Of a stretch of DNA of 64,000 nucleotides, positions 9,481 through 18,605 are shown one piece after another. Made by a program: the position numbers and the translations under genes. The notes beneath the pieces are model-generated. The model did not search any database, was not told where the DNA came from, and saw only the letters and a program-made list of their open reading frames with translations. How positions within the stretch are numbered: position 1 is the stretch's first letter; each line of letters begins with the position of its first letter. The stretch is from Paludibacteraceae bacterium (lineage in GTDB: Bacteria > Bacteroidota > Bacteroidia > Bacteroidales > Paludibacteraceae): contig JAKSKZ010000014.1 of the NCBI GenBank assembly GCA_024401475.1, positions 17,156 through 81,155 on the forward strand, read 5' to 3'.

Positions 9481-11394
9481 ATGAATAGTAGATTTTTTTT
9501 AACGACATTGATGTTTGCCTTTTCGTTGATGACAACGAATGCGGTGGACAAACGAAAATTCGATTTCGTAGTAGGTGTGGATGGCGATTTTAAGGCTGCC
9601 AAAACTGCGGCTGAAGCTTCTCGAAGTGGTCGGTTCTATATCTTTTTCCCTGATGGTAATTATAATATCGGAGCATTGACCGGAGATGCTAACCAGAGGA
9701 CCACTTTCTCTGCGGCGAATGTCTCTCTTATCGGACAAAGCATGAGTGGCGTTCTCATTTATAATCAATCTTCTTCAGAGGGAATTGGTACGACGGCGAC
9801 CCTCGATTTTCAAAAGAGTGCTTCTTATACTTATATGCAGGATTTGACATTCCAAAACAAGGCTTATAATAATCCTAATGCATCGGCCAATCGTTTTGTG
9901 GTAATCCGAGATCAGGCTGATAGAAACATCTACAAGAATGTGAAGATGCTGAGTACGCAAGATACGTATTATACGCCAACGGGTGAGCGTCGTTCTTATT
10001 TGGAAAATTGTGAGATTCATGGTACGGTAGATTATATCTGCGGTGGTGGAGATTTGTATTTCAACCAATGTTTACTTTTCTGTGAAAACAGAGCAAACAA
10101 TTGTATAACGGCTCCTGCTACCAAAAGTTCTTGGGGATATGTCTTCCAAAATTGTGTGATTGATGGATATCCTGTCAATAACGGATTGCTTCGTTTAGGC
10201 CGATCTTGGAATGGTACTCCTCGTGCGGTATATATAAATACAAGGATGAAAGTTTCTCCAACAGCTGAGGGTTGGGGGGATCCAATGAATACGGTCCCAA
10301 CTCTTTTTGCTGAGTTTAATTCGATGGATGGAAATGGAAATCCTATCGACCTTAGTCGAAGACGAAGTTATTACTCTTGTTCGAAGGATGGCTCGACGGC
10401 TTATTTCAACCCTCGTCTCTCTTACGAGGAGGCTGCCAAATATACGGTTGCAAATGTGGTAGGTGGGAAGGATGGTTGGCGTCCTGATTTGGCAACAAGG
10501 CAAATGCCTGCCCCAAATGTATCAACTTCGGGCACGAAACTTATTTGGGATGACATGGAGGATGCCTTGTGTTATTTTATCTTCAAGGATGGAAAGTATT
10601 TGGCGAATGTGTCCGAGCCTTATTATACTGTTTATGAAACACCTTATTGTGAAGCTACATATACAGTCCGTGCTGCTAATGAAATGGGCGGTTTGGGCGC
10701 ATCGTCCAATCCCGTTAATGTTTGTCCTGTGGCAGAAGAAGAGGAGGAGGTTGATTGGAATGAGTACAACGTCTATTATTATGGCAATGGCGAAGTCTCT
10801 TCGACCAATGGCAACGAGTTCAATAATCTATGGAGTTGTACTGAATCGGGAAGTGAAGGCTTTGCTTGGGCAATCACGGGTCGAGACGACAAAAATGTAT
10901 TGTATGGAAATGATATCCGTGTAGGCATGAAGGGAGGATATTACACTACTTTCAAAAATTCCAACGGTGCACAGAATACCTTCTATTTGCCTGAAAATAC
11001 AACGGTTAATTCTATAGTGTTCATGGGCTATACCAATGATTCGGAAGGAATCGGTTTGTTGACGGAGATAAATGGTGAACAAATAGAGGAACCATTTATA
11101 ACAAATACGGGCAGAACGGGTTATGCGAATGTTCCTTCTTATGTGAAATATGACTTCAAGGAGGATGTTTGTGGTAGTTTCACCTTCACCTTTAGCAACA
11201 AGCAAATTTGTTTTGTGGTCTTAATGAAAACGTCTCCATGCGTATGTTCGTCTGTTTCTGTGGACGATGTTGAGGCTGACCCGTCAGATGGGGATATGAA
11301 CTATTACGACCTTTCTGGCCGAAAGGTGGAACAATTACGTGACGGTGAAATTTATATTCATCAAGGCCAAGCGGTGAAGATAATTAAGAATTAA
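9481..11394 (+). CDS. Secreted pectinesterase (carbohydrate esterase family 8) with T9SS-like tail
   Basis: The product has 637 residues with a signal peptide (about 5-21). Pectinesterases de-esterify methylated polygalacturonate. The CE8 catalytic blocks are in order: QDTYYTP (Q160, D161), the GTVDYICGGG block with D184, and LRLGRSWNGTPR containing R241. From about 345 to 410 lies a fibronectin-III-like segment, followed by an uncharacterised domain (about 425-595). The C-terminus, YYDLSGRKVEQL then GEIYIHQGQAVKIIKN, resembles the short type A-like sorting tails of Bacteroidales secreted enzymes, so T9SS export is likely but not certain. The terminal codons run into an AATTAAG repeat. No SusC/SusD or other pectin genes lie nearby. 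Confidence 0.88.
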   Translation: MNSRFFLTTLMFAFSLMTTNAVDKRKFDFVVGVDGDFKAAKTAAEASRSGRFYIFFPDGNYNIGALTGDANQRTTFSAANVSLIGQSMSGVLIYNQSSSEGIGTTATLDFQKSASYTYMQDLTFQNKAYNNPNASANRFVVIRDQADRNIYKNVKMLSTQDTYYTPTGERRSYLENCEIHGTVDYICGGGDLYFNQCLLFCENRANNCITAPATKSSWGYVFQNCVIDGYPVNNGLLRLGRSWNGTPRAVYINTRMKVSPTAEGWGDPMNTVPTLFAEFNSMDGNGNPIDLSRRRSYYSCSKDGSTAYFNPRLSYEEAAKYTVANVVGGKDGWRPDLATRQMPAPNVSTSGTKLIWDDMEDALCYFIFKDGKYLANVSEPYYTVYETPYCEATYTVRAANEMGGLGASSNPVNVCPVAEEEEEVDWNEYNVYYYGNGEVSSTNGNEFNNLWSCTESGSEGFAWAITGRDDKNVLYGNDIRVGMKGGYYTTFKNSNGAQNTFYLPENTTVNSIVFMGYTNDSEGIGLLTEINGEQIEEPFITNTGRTGYANVPSYVKYDFKEDVCGSFTFTFSNKQICFVVLMKTSPCVCSSVSVDDVEADPSDGDMNYYDLSGRKVEQLRDGEIYIHQGQAVKIIKN

Positions 11395-11463
11395 GAATTT
11401 CTCTCGAACGTCATCACGTTAGAGCGCGACAATCAATAGCCTTGTCCTTACGGGCAAGGCTAT
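11382..11463. repeat. Composite repeat copy A: AATTAAG iterations, conserved tail, hairpin
   Basis: AATTAAG occurs twice in tandem (11382-11395) plus a partial AATT, followed by TCTCGA (11402-11407), CATCAC (11412-11417), AGCGC (11423-11427) and a hairpin at 11436-11463. The same order of blocks occurs at 63833-63933. The first unit overlaps the pectinesterase stop codon. Confidence 0.6.
11436..11463 (+). terminator. Hairpin terminator after the pectinesterase gene
   Basis: ATAGCCTTG (11436-11444) pairs with CAAGGCTAT (11455-11463), with further inner pairing. It is followed by a T-rich stretch including GTTATTT and, further on, TTTTTT. Confidence 0.6.
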
Positions 11464-11532
11464 GTTATTTAAGAGTTTTTTGCTATTTTTGCCTAAAGAA
11501 ATCAGTCGTGAAATTGACTGGTGTGCGAAATA

Positions 11533-13965
11533 ATGGATAGAATTAAAGCATTGATAAATAGAAGGGTTGAACTTCCAGTCTGGAAGAAATTCTGTGACTG
11601 GCTTATTGGCCTTTTGAGGAATTTTCTTCTGAAGATTCAAAAAATGGGTTGGAAGCAAAGTCTTGCATTGGGAGTTTTTCTCATACTATTTATTTCTTGG
11701 TTATTCTGCTTGCCTAAACCTTTGTTTGCACCTCCTTATTCAACGGTCGTGACCGATGCCAATGGTGCTCTTTTGGGGGCTCGTTTGGCCGACGATGGTC
11801 AGTGGCGCTTTCCCGTGAGTGATTCTGTTCCCTACAAAATGGAGCGTTGCATCGTTATGTTCGAGGATCAATATTTTTGGATGCATCCAGGCGTAAATCC
11901 TGTATCCATATTCCGAGCCATTCGGCAAAATATTTCCGCAGGTCATGTGGTGAGTGGTGGTAGTACGCTCTCAATGCAGGTGATTAGAAGTTGTAGGGGG
12001 CACCAAGTTCGTTCGTTTTCTGAAAAGTTTATTGAAATGGTTATGGCCCTTAGATTAGAGTTGGGCTATTCTAAATCTGAGATTTTAAAGTTATATTTGG
12101 ATAATGCGCCTTTCGGTGGTAATACGGTCGGGGTTCGCAGTGCATCTTGGCGTTATTTTGGTCGGTCGTGTGATAACCTTTCGTGGGCGGAGGCTGCTTT
12201 GTTGGCTGTGCTTCCGAATGCCCCTTCTCTGATTCATCCGGGGAAGAATCGACAAATGCTTTTAGAGAAGAGAAATCGTCTGTTGACGAAGTTGAAGAAT
12301 GAAGGTGTGATTGATGAAGAGACTTGCGAACTGGCTATTTCTGAACCCTTGCCAGAAAAACCACAATCTTTGCAGTTTGCAGCTCCACATTTGGTGGACA
12401 GAATGCGTCTGAAAAAGAGCAACAAGGTGATTCGTAGTACGATAGACATCTCTCTGCAGAAACGAATGGAGAGTAAGGTGGCGTCTTTCAAGTCTATTTA
12501 TACGCAAAACCAAGTGCAGAATATGGCTCTTTTGGTGGCCGACACCCGTACGGGAAATGTTTTGGTCTATTGCGGTAATGCAGACTACAATCAGGAGGAC
12601 AACAACCATGTGGATATTATAACCGCTTCTCGAAGCACAGGTAGCACATTGAAGCCTTTCCTTTTCAATGCGATGATTGAGGATGGTGAGTTGGTGCCTA
12701 CTATGCTTTTGCCCGATATTCCTATTCAGATTGCAGGCTATCGTCCTAACAATTATGAGCGGAAATTTGATGGGGCGGTGCCTGCCAATGAGGCGTTGGC
12801 TCGATCGTTGAATATTCCTGCCGTTTTGATGCTTCGTGATTATGGCATTCCCCGTTTTATGGACTATCTGAAGAAGTTGGGAATGACCACCCTCAATTAT
12901 TCTGCTGAGCATTATGGCTTGACGTTGATTTTAGGAGGAGCTGAGGGTAATTTGTGGGAGATAACAGGGGCCTATGCGAGTATGGCTCGTACGCTATTGC
13001 GTTATACGGATTCTCAAACATACGCGGAAGGGGATATCCATTCACTTCGATTGGAGGATCGTCCCGAGGAGAAAGCCAAATTGAGAAACGAGCCTGTCCT
13101 TTTCCACGCACAGGCGGTTTGGCAAACCATGAACGCTATCAAGGAGTTGAATCGTCCTGACGTAAATTGGCGATTGTTCTCTTCTTCTAAGTTGGTGGCG
13201 TGGAAGACTGGCACCAGTTTTGGTAACAAAGATGCTTGGGCTATCGGTGTCACTCCCGAATATACGGTGGGCGTCTGGGTAGGAAATGCGGACGGCGAGG
13301 GTAGGGCTGGATTGACGGGCATATCTTATGCGGCGCCAGTTTTGTTTTCCGTGTTTAATCAGTTGCCGGCCACTACTTGGTTTCGAGAACCAGCAGGAAT
13401 GCAAGAAATAGAGGTTTGTGCACAAAGTGGTTTCAAAAAGGGGGTCAATTGCCCAGAATCCAAGATGGTGAAGATTTATGAACCTCAACAGGAGGCTCAG
13501 GCATGTCCTTATCATAAGATTGTTCATTTGACCAAAGATGAGCAGTATCGCGTCAATTCCACTTGTATGTCTGTTTCTGAAATGGCTCATGTCTCGTGGT
13601 TCGTCTTGCCTCCCTCAATGGAGTGGTATTACAAGAAGCATAGCATATCCTATCGGGAGTTGCCTCCGTTTTTGCCAGATTGTAATCCCGACGAAAATAC
13701 TATCCCGATGGAGTTTATCTATCCGAAGGAGAGTGGAAAATTGTTTATCCCGAAAGATTATGATGGAAAGAGAAGCGAGATAGTTTTTGAGGTTGCGCAT
13801 CGCAACAAAGCGGCTGTCCTCTATTGGCATTTAGATAATGTCTATTTAGGCGAAACGTCTCAGTTCCACCAAAAAGGAATCGATGCAGAAGCGGGCGCCC
13901 ATGTGGTGACGGTTGCAGATGCCGACGGAAATATGATTACAAAGAAATTTGAGATAGTGGAGTAA
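11533..13965 (+). CDS. pbpC: Penicillin-binding protein 1C (bifunctional peptidoglycan synthase)
   Basis: I take the ATG at 11533; an in-frame GTG at 11521 is less likely. The 810-residue inner-membrane protein has a transmembrane helix at about 44-60. The GT51 glycosyltransferase domain shows EDQYFWMHPG (catalytic E111), GGSTLSMQV and the ALRLELGYSKSEILKLYLD block. The transpeptidase domain shows the SxxK motif STLK (S371, K374), ARSLN as the SxN motif and WKTGTSFG as the KTG motif. The last 90 residues match the PBP1C C-terminal domain. It would polymerise and cross-link glycan strands. In enterobacteria pbpC sits beside an alpha-2-macroglobulin gene; here an EptA-type transferase follows 22 nt downstream. 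Confidence 0.9.
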   Translation: MDRIKALINRRVELPVWKKFCDWLIGLLRNFLLKIQKMGWKQSLALGVFLILFISWLFCLPKPLFAPPYSTVVTDANGALLGARLADDGQWRFPVSDSVPYKMERCIVMFEDQYFWMHPGVNPVSIFRAIRQNISAGHVVSGGSTLSMQVIRSCRGHQVRSFSEKFIEMVMALRLELGYSKSEILKLYLDNAPFGGNTVGVRSASWRYFGRSCDNLSWAEAALLAVLPNAPSLIHPGKNRQMLLEKRNRLLTKLKNEGVIDEETCELAISEPLPEKPQSLQFAAPHLVDRMRLKKSNKVIRSTIDISLQKRMESKVASFKSIYTQNQVQNMALLVADTRTGNVLVYCGNADYNQEDNNHVDIITASRSTGSTLKPFLFNAMIEDGELVPTMLLPDIPIQIAGYRPNNYERKFDGAVPANEALARSLNIPAVLMLRDYGIPRFMDYLKKLGMTTLNYSAEHYGLTLILGGAEGNLWEITGAYASMARTLLRYTDSQTYAEGDIHSLRLEDRPEEKAKLRNEPVLFHAQAVWQTMNAIKELNRPDVNWRLFSSSKLVAWKTGTSFGNKDAWAIGVTPEYTVGVWVGNADGEGRAGLTGISYAAPVLFSVFNQLPATTWFREPAGMQEIEVCAQSGFKKGVNCPESKMVKIYEPQQEAQACPYHKIVHLTKDEQYRVNSTCMSVSEMAHVSWFVLPPSMEWYYKKHSISYRELPPFLPDCNPDENTIPMEFIYPKESGKLFIPKDYDGKRSEIVFEVAHRNKAAVLYWHLDNVYLGETSQFHQKGIDAEAGAHVVTVADADGNMITKKFEIVE

Positions 13966-13987
13966 CTACATCTAAAACGATAATTGA

Positions 13988-15706
13988 ATGGATTTTTTTA
14001 AAAGCAAAAAAGGAGAGATGTGTTTGGTGGCAATTCTATTGCTGCTATTGTTTTTTCCCAATATCGTTGTGGCTGTCATGGCAGAAGAGTTGGACGGATT
14101 CTATATGAAGAAGTTGGCATATTTACTTGTTTCGCTTGCTGGCGTTTTTGTGCCTGCGATTATTTTGAAACGCAAGGCTTATTTTATTTTTGAAGGTGTC
14201 TTCACGTTGCTTATTGCCCCCATTGAGTTGGGCAGCATGTTTTGGAATCATACCACTACAAAGTTTATGATGATGGACACCATTTTCAGTTCCAATTGGA
14301 ATGAGGCGGTTGAGTTCCTCTCTTCGTTGTGGGTTTATGTTATTCTTTTCTTGATAGTGGTGGCTGCCTATTTTTTCTTGGCAATCAAGTATGTACGCAA
14401 TGAATCTTTCTTCCCACCTAAAGTGAGGAAACTCTTTCTTGTCTCGTTGCCAATGTTGTTTTTGGTGGGCTTCCTCTATTTCTTTACGCTGGCTCGCAGT
14501 TTGATTACGAGCGAGGAGACGACGATTGCAGACAACCTCTTAGATGTGAAAAATATGATGGTGCAGAAATTCCATAAGATATTTCCGTTTGATGTTTATA
14601 TTGCGGCCGATGAGGTTTTTGAGCATCGTGCTGAAGTGAGGGAAAGTCAGGCATTGTTGGCTGGTTTTTCTTTTGGAATTCAACCCAAATTAGATGAGGA
14701 AGAAGAGACTTTGGTGTTGGTGATTGGGGAGACTGCCCGTTGGAAAAGTTTTGGAATTAACGGATATCAACGCAATACGACACCTCGTTTGTCTGATCAA
14801 AAGAACTTGGTTTCCTATAGCCATCTTGTTACGCAAGCCAATTTGACGAGCCATTCTGTTCCCCTTATTCTAACACGAGCAGATGCCCTTCATAGAGATA
14901 TGGCCGATAAGGAGAAGTCGTTAAGTGAAGCTTTTGCCGAGGCTGGTTTTCAAACCTCTTGGATGAGTAGTCAGGTGCTGACCTCATACCAAGAGCGAAT
15001 CATTGCGGCTTGTGATAATAGTGTGATTTTGGATAAGGTGATTTCGCAAGATAAATTGTACGATTTAGATTTGGTGCCTAAGTTTGATGAGTTGCTTCGG
15101 CAATCGGCCAAGAAGAAATTTATAGTGATTCACTCCATGGGTAGTCACTTTAAGTATAACGAGCGTTATCCCGCGGATTCTGTATTCTTCAAACCAAGTT
15201 TTGACAATACAATGGATTTTCTTGCGGCTTCTTCTGAAAATGCAGAATATCTTATCAATGCCTACGATAATTCCATTCGTTATACGGATGCCTTTCTTTC
15301 TGCTCTTATTCGAAAGTTGGAGGCAAAAGGAGGCGTATGGTCAATGGTCTATCTTTCCGACCATGGCGAGAATCTTTATGATGACGATAGAAAGTTAGTG
15401 CTGCATGGCACCTTGGTTGTTTCTGCTTACGAGGCGCATATTCCGTTTTTGGTGGCCTATTCAGATGAATACCAGACTAAATATCCGGAAAAGGTGGAGA
15501 ATATCAAGGCCAATCAAGCACACAATCTGACGTCGGGAGTGGTTTTCCATTCTATGTTAGACATGGCTGGCATTCAGTCTGACGTGATTGTAGATTCCCT
15601 TTGTATAGGAAAAGACCAGTTGATGGATTTGGATAAATCCTATGTGTTGAATGGAAATATGGAACCGGTCTTGTTCGATTTCAAACAGTTGGGAAATGCC
15701 AAGTAG
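13988..15706 (+). CDS. EptA-type phosphoethanolamine transferase
   Basis: The 572-residue inner-membrane protein has about five helices in the first 170 residues (roughly 12-32, 42-60, 66-83, 114-134, 150-170), then a periplasmic alkaline-phosphatase-like domain. Catalytic elements are present: E248 in IGETARWKS, the candidate nucleophile T287 in ANLTSHSVP, and the metal-binding SDHGEN motif near residue 458 with a downstream LHGT histidine. Family members move phosphoethanolamine from phosphatidylethanolamine to lipid A or other envelope glycans, which raises polymyxin tolerance. The acceptor here is not known. It likely shares a transcript with pbpC. Confidence 0.85.
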   Translation: MDFFKSKKGEMCLVAILLLLLFFPNIVVAVMAEELDGFYMKKLAYLLVSLAGVFVPAIILKRKAYFIFEGVFTLLIAPIELGSMFWNHTTTKFMMMDTIFSSNWNEAVEFLSSLWVYVILFLIVVAAYFFLAIKYVRNESFFPPKVRKLFLVSLPMLFLVGFLYFFTLARSLITSEETTIADNLLDVKNMMVQKFHKIFPFDVYIAADEVFEHRAEVRESQALLAGFSFGIQPKLDEEEETLVLVIGETARWKSFGINGYQRNTTPRLSDQKNLVSYSHLVTQANLTSHSVPLILTRADALHRDMADKEKSLSEAFAEAGFQTSWMSSQVLTSYQERIIAACDNSVILDKVISQDKLYDLDLVPKFDELLRQSAKKKFIVIHSMGSHFKYNERYPADSVFFKPSFDNTMDFLAASSENAEYLINAYDNSIRYTDAFLSALIRKLEAKGGVWSMVYLSDHGENLYDDDRKLVLHGTLVVSAYEAHIPFLVAYSDEYQTKYPEKVENIKANQAHNLTSGVVFHSMLDMAGIQSDVIVDSLCIGKDQLMDLDKSYVLNGNMEPVLFDFKQLGNAK

Positions 15707-15727
15707 GGAATACGAGAATTGAGTCTT

Positions 15728-16192
15728 TTATAGTTCCAATATTGGATAGTCGGTGTCGTAAAAATCAGTGAGTTCATTGATTTTTAGAACCAAATTCTTT
15801 ATTTGGTGCGTATGGGCTTTGTTGCATAAAAATATGCCGGACATGTCGCCAAATGGAATACATACGGCACCTACTTGGGTTGTTTTGAGAATTTCCATTA
15901 GGGCTTCTTTGTCAAAAATTTCGTCTCCTTGATATTGAGAGTCTTCGTAAAGAGGAAAGTTCAGCCTTTGGGCGACATTGTTATAGTTGAATATCACATC
16001 TTCCATTTCGAGTTTCCATTCGGAAGCGAAGCAGAAATCATCATTGCATAGCCTGTCGAAAATCTCAATGACGATATCCTCCTCCTCAACATCTTTAAAA
16101 TCAATAGCATTTAATGTGTCGTTGATCAATGGAGTATCAAATCCGGAGAGTGATAGAATCTCGGAAAAAAGCCTAATTAATTCGTCTTTCAT
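15728..16192 (-). CDS. Acidic cytoplasmic hypothetical protein
   Basis: The 154-residue protein has no signal peptide or membrane segment and is strongly acidic (a VEEEDIVIEIFDRL segment, DFYDTDYPILEL at the end). I do not recognise a family. The alternation of predicted helices with a central VGAVCIPFGDMSGIFLC beta-like segment suggests a compact globular fold. Its stop is only 22 nt from the convergent eptA-type gene, and its start is about 250 nt from the end of the next minus-strand gene, so it is probably transcribed alone. Coding status is inferred from the uninterrupted frame and codon pattern. Confidence 0.6.
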   Translation of the reverse strand: MKDELIRLFSEILSLSGFDTPLINDTLNAIDFKDVEEEDIVIEIFDRLCNDDFCFASEWKLEMEDVIFNYNNVAQRLNFPLYEDSQYQGDEIFDKEALMEILKTTQVGAVCIPFGDMSGIFLCNKAHTHQIKNLVLKINELTDFYDTDYPILEL

Positions 16193-16385
16193 GTTTGTTG
16201 TTTTTTAGAACTTTGCGAAGTTAGGAATTTGTGGGAAAATAGTGGTGTCCGCTAAACATTTTTGAACAGACAAAAAATGGTTTGCCAACATAAATTCCCG
16301 ACGGGATAGAATACGTTTTGTTATGCGGTTGTTTTTTGTGTTTGGCGGACAGCAATGGTTGGAAAACGACTCTTCTGAAATATAG

Positions 16386-16419
16386 AGGAGGGAGTTTGGA
16401 ACTTGCCAAACTCCCTCCT
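16386..16419 (-). terminator. Perfect 14-bp hairpin downstream of the TPR gene
   Basis: Positions 16386-16399 (AGGAGGGAGTTTGG) pair perfectly with 16406-16419 around a six-base loop. It sits 25 nt beyond the 3' end of the minus-strand gene ending at 16445. No strong U-tract follows on that strand, so it may act as a terminator or an RNA-stabilising stem. Confidence 0.5.
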
Positions 16420-16444
16420 TGTTTATTGAATAGTTCTTTTTACC

Positions 16445-18604
16445 TTAGTCATTAGAATTGACGAAGTCGGCAAAATAAGAGCATTTTGTAACTGCTACCT
16501 TGTGGAAATTCGTATGCTTTAATTCGTTCAACATCTCAAAGTAACTTGGCGTTTTCTCGCCCTCTTCTGCTCCGTTTTGAGGGGAGTAGCGTCCTCCGAT
16601 TGTTTTGGCCAAACCGAAGAGGATGTGAGCCTTCAACTCGTCGTCTGTTGCCTTCTTCAACGCTTTGGTATAGTAGAACGCAGCAATAGTAGGAAATTCG
16701 CTGTTGAAGTAGAATTGGTTGCGGTAGTAGCCCTCGTGACTGAAATTATAGTAGAAATTACCGATGAGGAAGCTTGCTTTGGCCGCTTGGTCACCACTGC
16801 CTTCTGATAGTTTATAGAGCTTGTTCAGATGATCCAGAGCTTCTTTCATGGTTATGTTTACGAAAGATGCTTTGTCCATTATTTCTGTTACATAGTCTGT
16901 GTAGAAGGTGTTGTAATCTTCATCTACATCATTGTAGATGATGTGAGCAACAGTGTAGCCAAGTGCATATTTCGAGTGAATCCTGAATTCAGAATCTTTA
17001 TCCTCGTTCAACAACGGATAAGCGGAAGCAATGTTTCCTTCGTAGAAGTAGGCCATGGCTAAATTGTTGTTCAGCATTTTCATGTCCACATTCTCACCAA
17101 GCAACCATTTTTCGAATGGGCTTTTGTTAGATTTTTTGGCAAGTGCGATGATTTCCTCCCAGATTAGTCGGTTGGGGGTGTCGTTGTAATTAACTCCTCT
17201 TGCCAAAGCCTCTTTCCCTTTTGCGTTGATTTCTTGGAAACGGTGAGCTAAGATCTGACGAACTGTGTTGTTGTCAAACGTTTTTTCGTGGCTCTTGAAT
17301 GCCGAATTGATGTTAATGTCTGTCAACACGGTAGGTTCGTTAATGTCGATGATGGTAGCCAACAACTCCTTTTGCTCTTTCAAAAGGTCGCTTTGAGGGT
17401 TGACTTTTCCTAATGAACTTTTGGCCTTTCCGTAGTCCAAACAGAAGGTTTGAAGGAAGGCTGTTGCCAAATTCCAAAAATCTTTGTTTTGCGTTTTTTG
17501 AGCTTGGCTCTCTGCTAATTGGATGGCTTTGTCGATGTTTCGGAAATGGGTGCGGGCTGTGTTTTTAAATTCTCCGTACCAACAGAAAACGTTATCCTCA
17601 ACTTCGGAAATGAAGCGAGACATTAGCACTTTTGCTTGCGGTGCGTTCGGATTGATGTTGATGATTTTCTCCAACTCGTTGATAGGATTGTTGAAGTTAT
17701 TGTAGGCCAATATGAAATAGAGGTTGCAAACATCATCTCCCTTGGTGTTACGGAGCATCTTCTCTGCTTCTGGCAATACATGGCTGTAGTGAAGCGATTT
17801 GAACGCAGAGAACTTCATGTCTTTTGATTCGGAGAAGACTTTCAAGAAATCAGCTATGGCTTGTCTGTCTCTTCCTGTTGACGTTTTACAGTCATAGCAG
17901 TTAAGTAGGGCGCCCGCTTTTTGACTCAATGCGTAGTAGTAAACTTCAGGTTTGTGGTTTAATGACTCCACATATTTTTCGAAGTATTGGACTGCCTCTT
18001 GGTTGTGTCCTTTGTAATGTGCAAGACGAACGATTTGGTAACCATATCTAATCTTCAAGTCTTTATCAGTTTGAGCCTCACAGGCATTGATGAGGTTTTC
18101 TATCGTCTCGTCGTATTCCAACTCGTCCAAAGGTTTCTTAAGATAGCGGTAACGCCATATGTCATATTCATCCTCATTTTGAGTGTCCATGTATGGCTCA
18201 AGATGTTTTGCATAGGCGAGATAGGTAAGCCCGGCCTTTTTTGCTTTGCAGAAGTTCTTGTCTGCAAACTTTAACTTTGGATCCACCGCTTTGCCCGATT
18301 GTAGCAATTGGTCGATAGAAGTTTTGGATGCTTTGTTGACCAAATAGCAAGCCTCCTCGGGCGTGATGCCGAAGTAATTAGCCCAGTCTTTGCAGTTTTG
18401 ACTATAGCTTCTCTCCGAACCGTAGCAGAAGCTGCCAGTTCTAAGAAATGGCGTATATCCAGGGTCTTCTATGATCTCTTGGTTAAAAATCTTTTTTGAA
18501 TAAAAAGTATCATAATCATCATCCCATCCACCACAAGCGGATGCTTGTCCGTAGAATAGGGCAGACAATGAAAATGCGTATAATAATTGTTTTATCATAA
18601 TCAT
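16445..18604 (-). CDS. Exported TPR-like protein, paired with an upstream lipoprotein
   Basis: The product has 719 residues. An N-terminal signal (hydrophobic about 5-20) ends at QASACGGWDDDYDTF, cleavable either by signal peptidase I or, if the cysteine is used, by the lipoprotein pathway; ATG codons at 18604 and 18598 are both possible starts. The rest is rich in paired amphipathic helices of TPR/SEL1 type (YQIVRLAHYKGHNQEAVQYF, FLIGNFYYNF) with no catalytic motif. The upstream lipoprotein stop (18606) is one base away, so the genes are surely co-transcribed. I recall similar pairs as conserved hypothetical proteins in Bacteroidota; function is unknown. Confidence 0.65.
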   Translation of the reverse strand: MIMIKQLLYAFSLSALFYGQASACGGWDDDYDTFYSKKIFNQEIIEDPGYTPFLRTGSFCYGSERSYSQNCKDWANYFGITPEEACYLVNKASKTSIDQLLQSGKAVDPKLKFADKNFCKAKKAGLTYLAYAKHLEPYMDTQNEDEYDIWRYRYLKKPLDELEYDETIENLINACEAQTDKDLKIRYGYQIVRLAHYKGHNQEAVQYFEKYVESLNHKPEVYYYALSQKAGALLNCYDCKTSTGRDRQAIADFLKVFSESKDMKFSAFKSLHYSHVLPEAEKMLRNTKGDDVCNLYFILAYNNFNNPINELEKIININPNAPQAKVLMSRFISEVEDNVFCWYGEFKNTARTHFRNIDKAIQLAESQAQKTQNKDFWNLATAFLQTFCLDYGKAKSSLGKVNPQSDLLKEQKELLATIIDINEPTVLTDININSAFKSHEKTFDNNTVRQILAHRFQEINAKGKEALARGVNYNDTPNRLIWEEIIALAKKSNKSPFEKWLLGENVDMKMLNNNLAMAYFYEGNIASAYPLLNEDKDSEFRIHSKYALGYTVAHIIYNDVDEDYNTFYTDYVTEIMDKASFVNITMKEALDHLNKLYKLSEGSGDQAAKASFLIGNFYYNFSHEGYYRNQFYFNSEFPTIAAFYYTKALKKATDDELKAHILFGLAKTIGGRYSPQNGAEEGEKTPSYFEMLNELKHTNFHKVAVTKCSYFADFVNSND

Positions 18605-18605
18605 C

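Noticed and set aside
12262..12912. A 216-residue antisense frame inside pbpC
   Set aside because: His/Gln/Arg-rich with no domain; pbpC in the sense frame carries all catalytic motifs.
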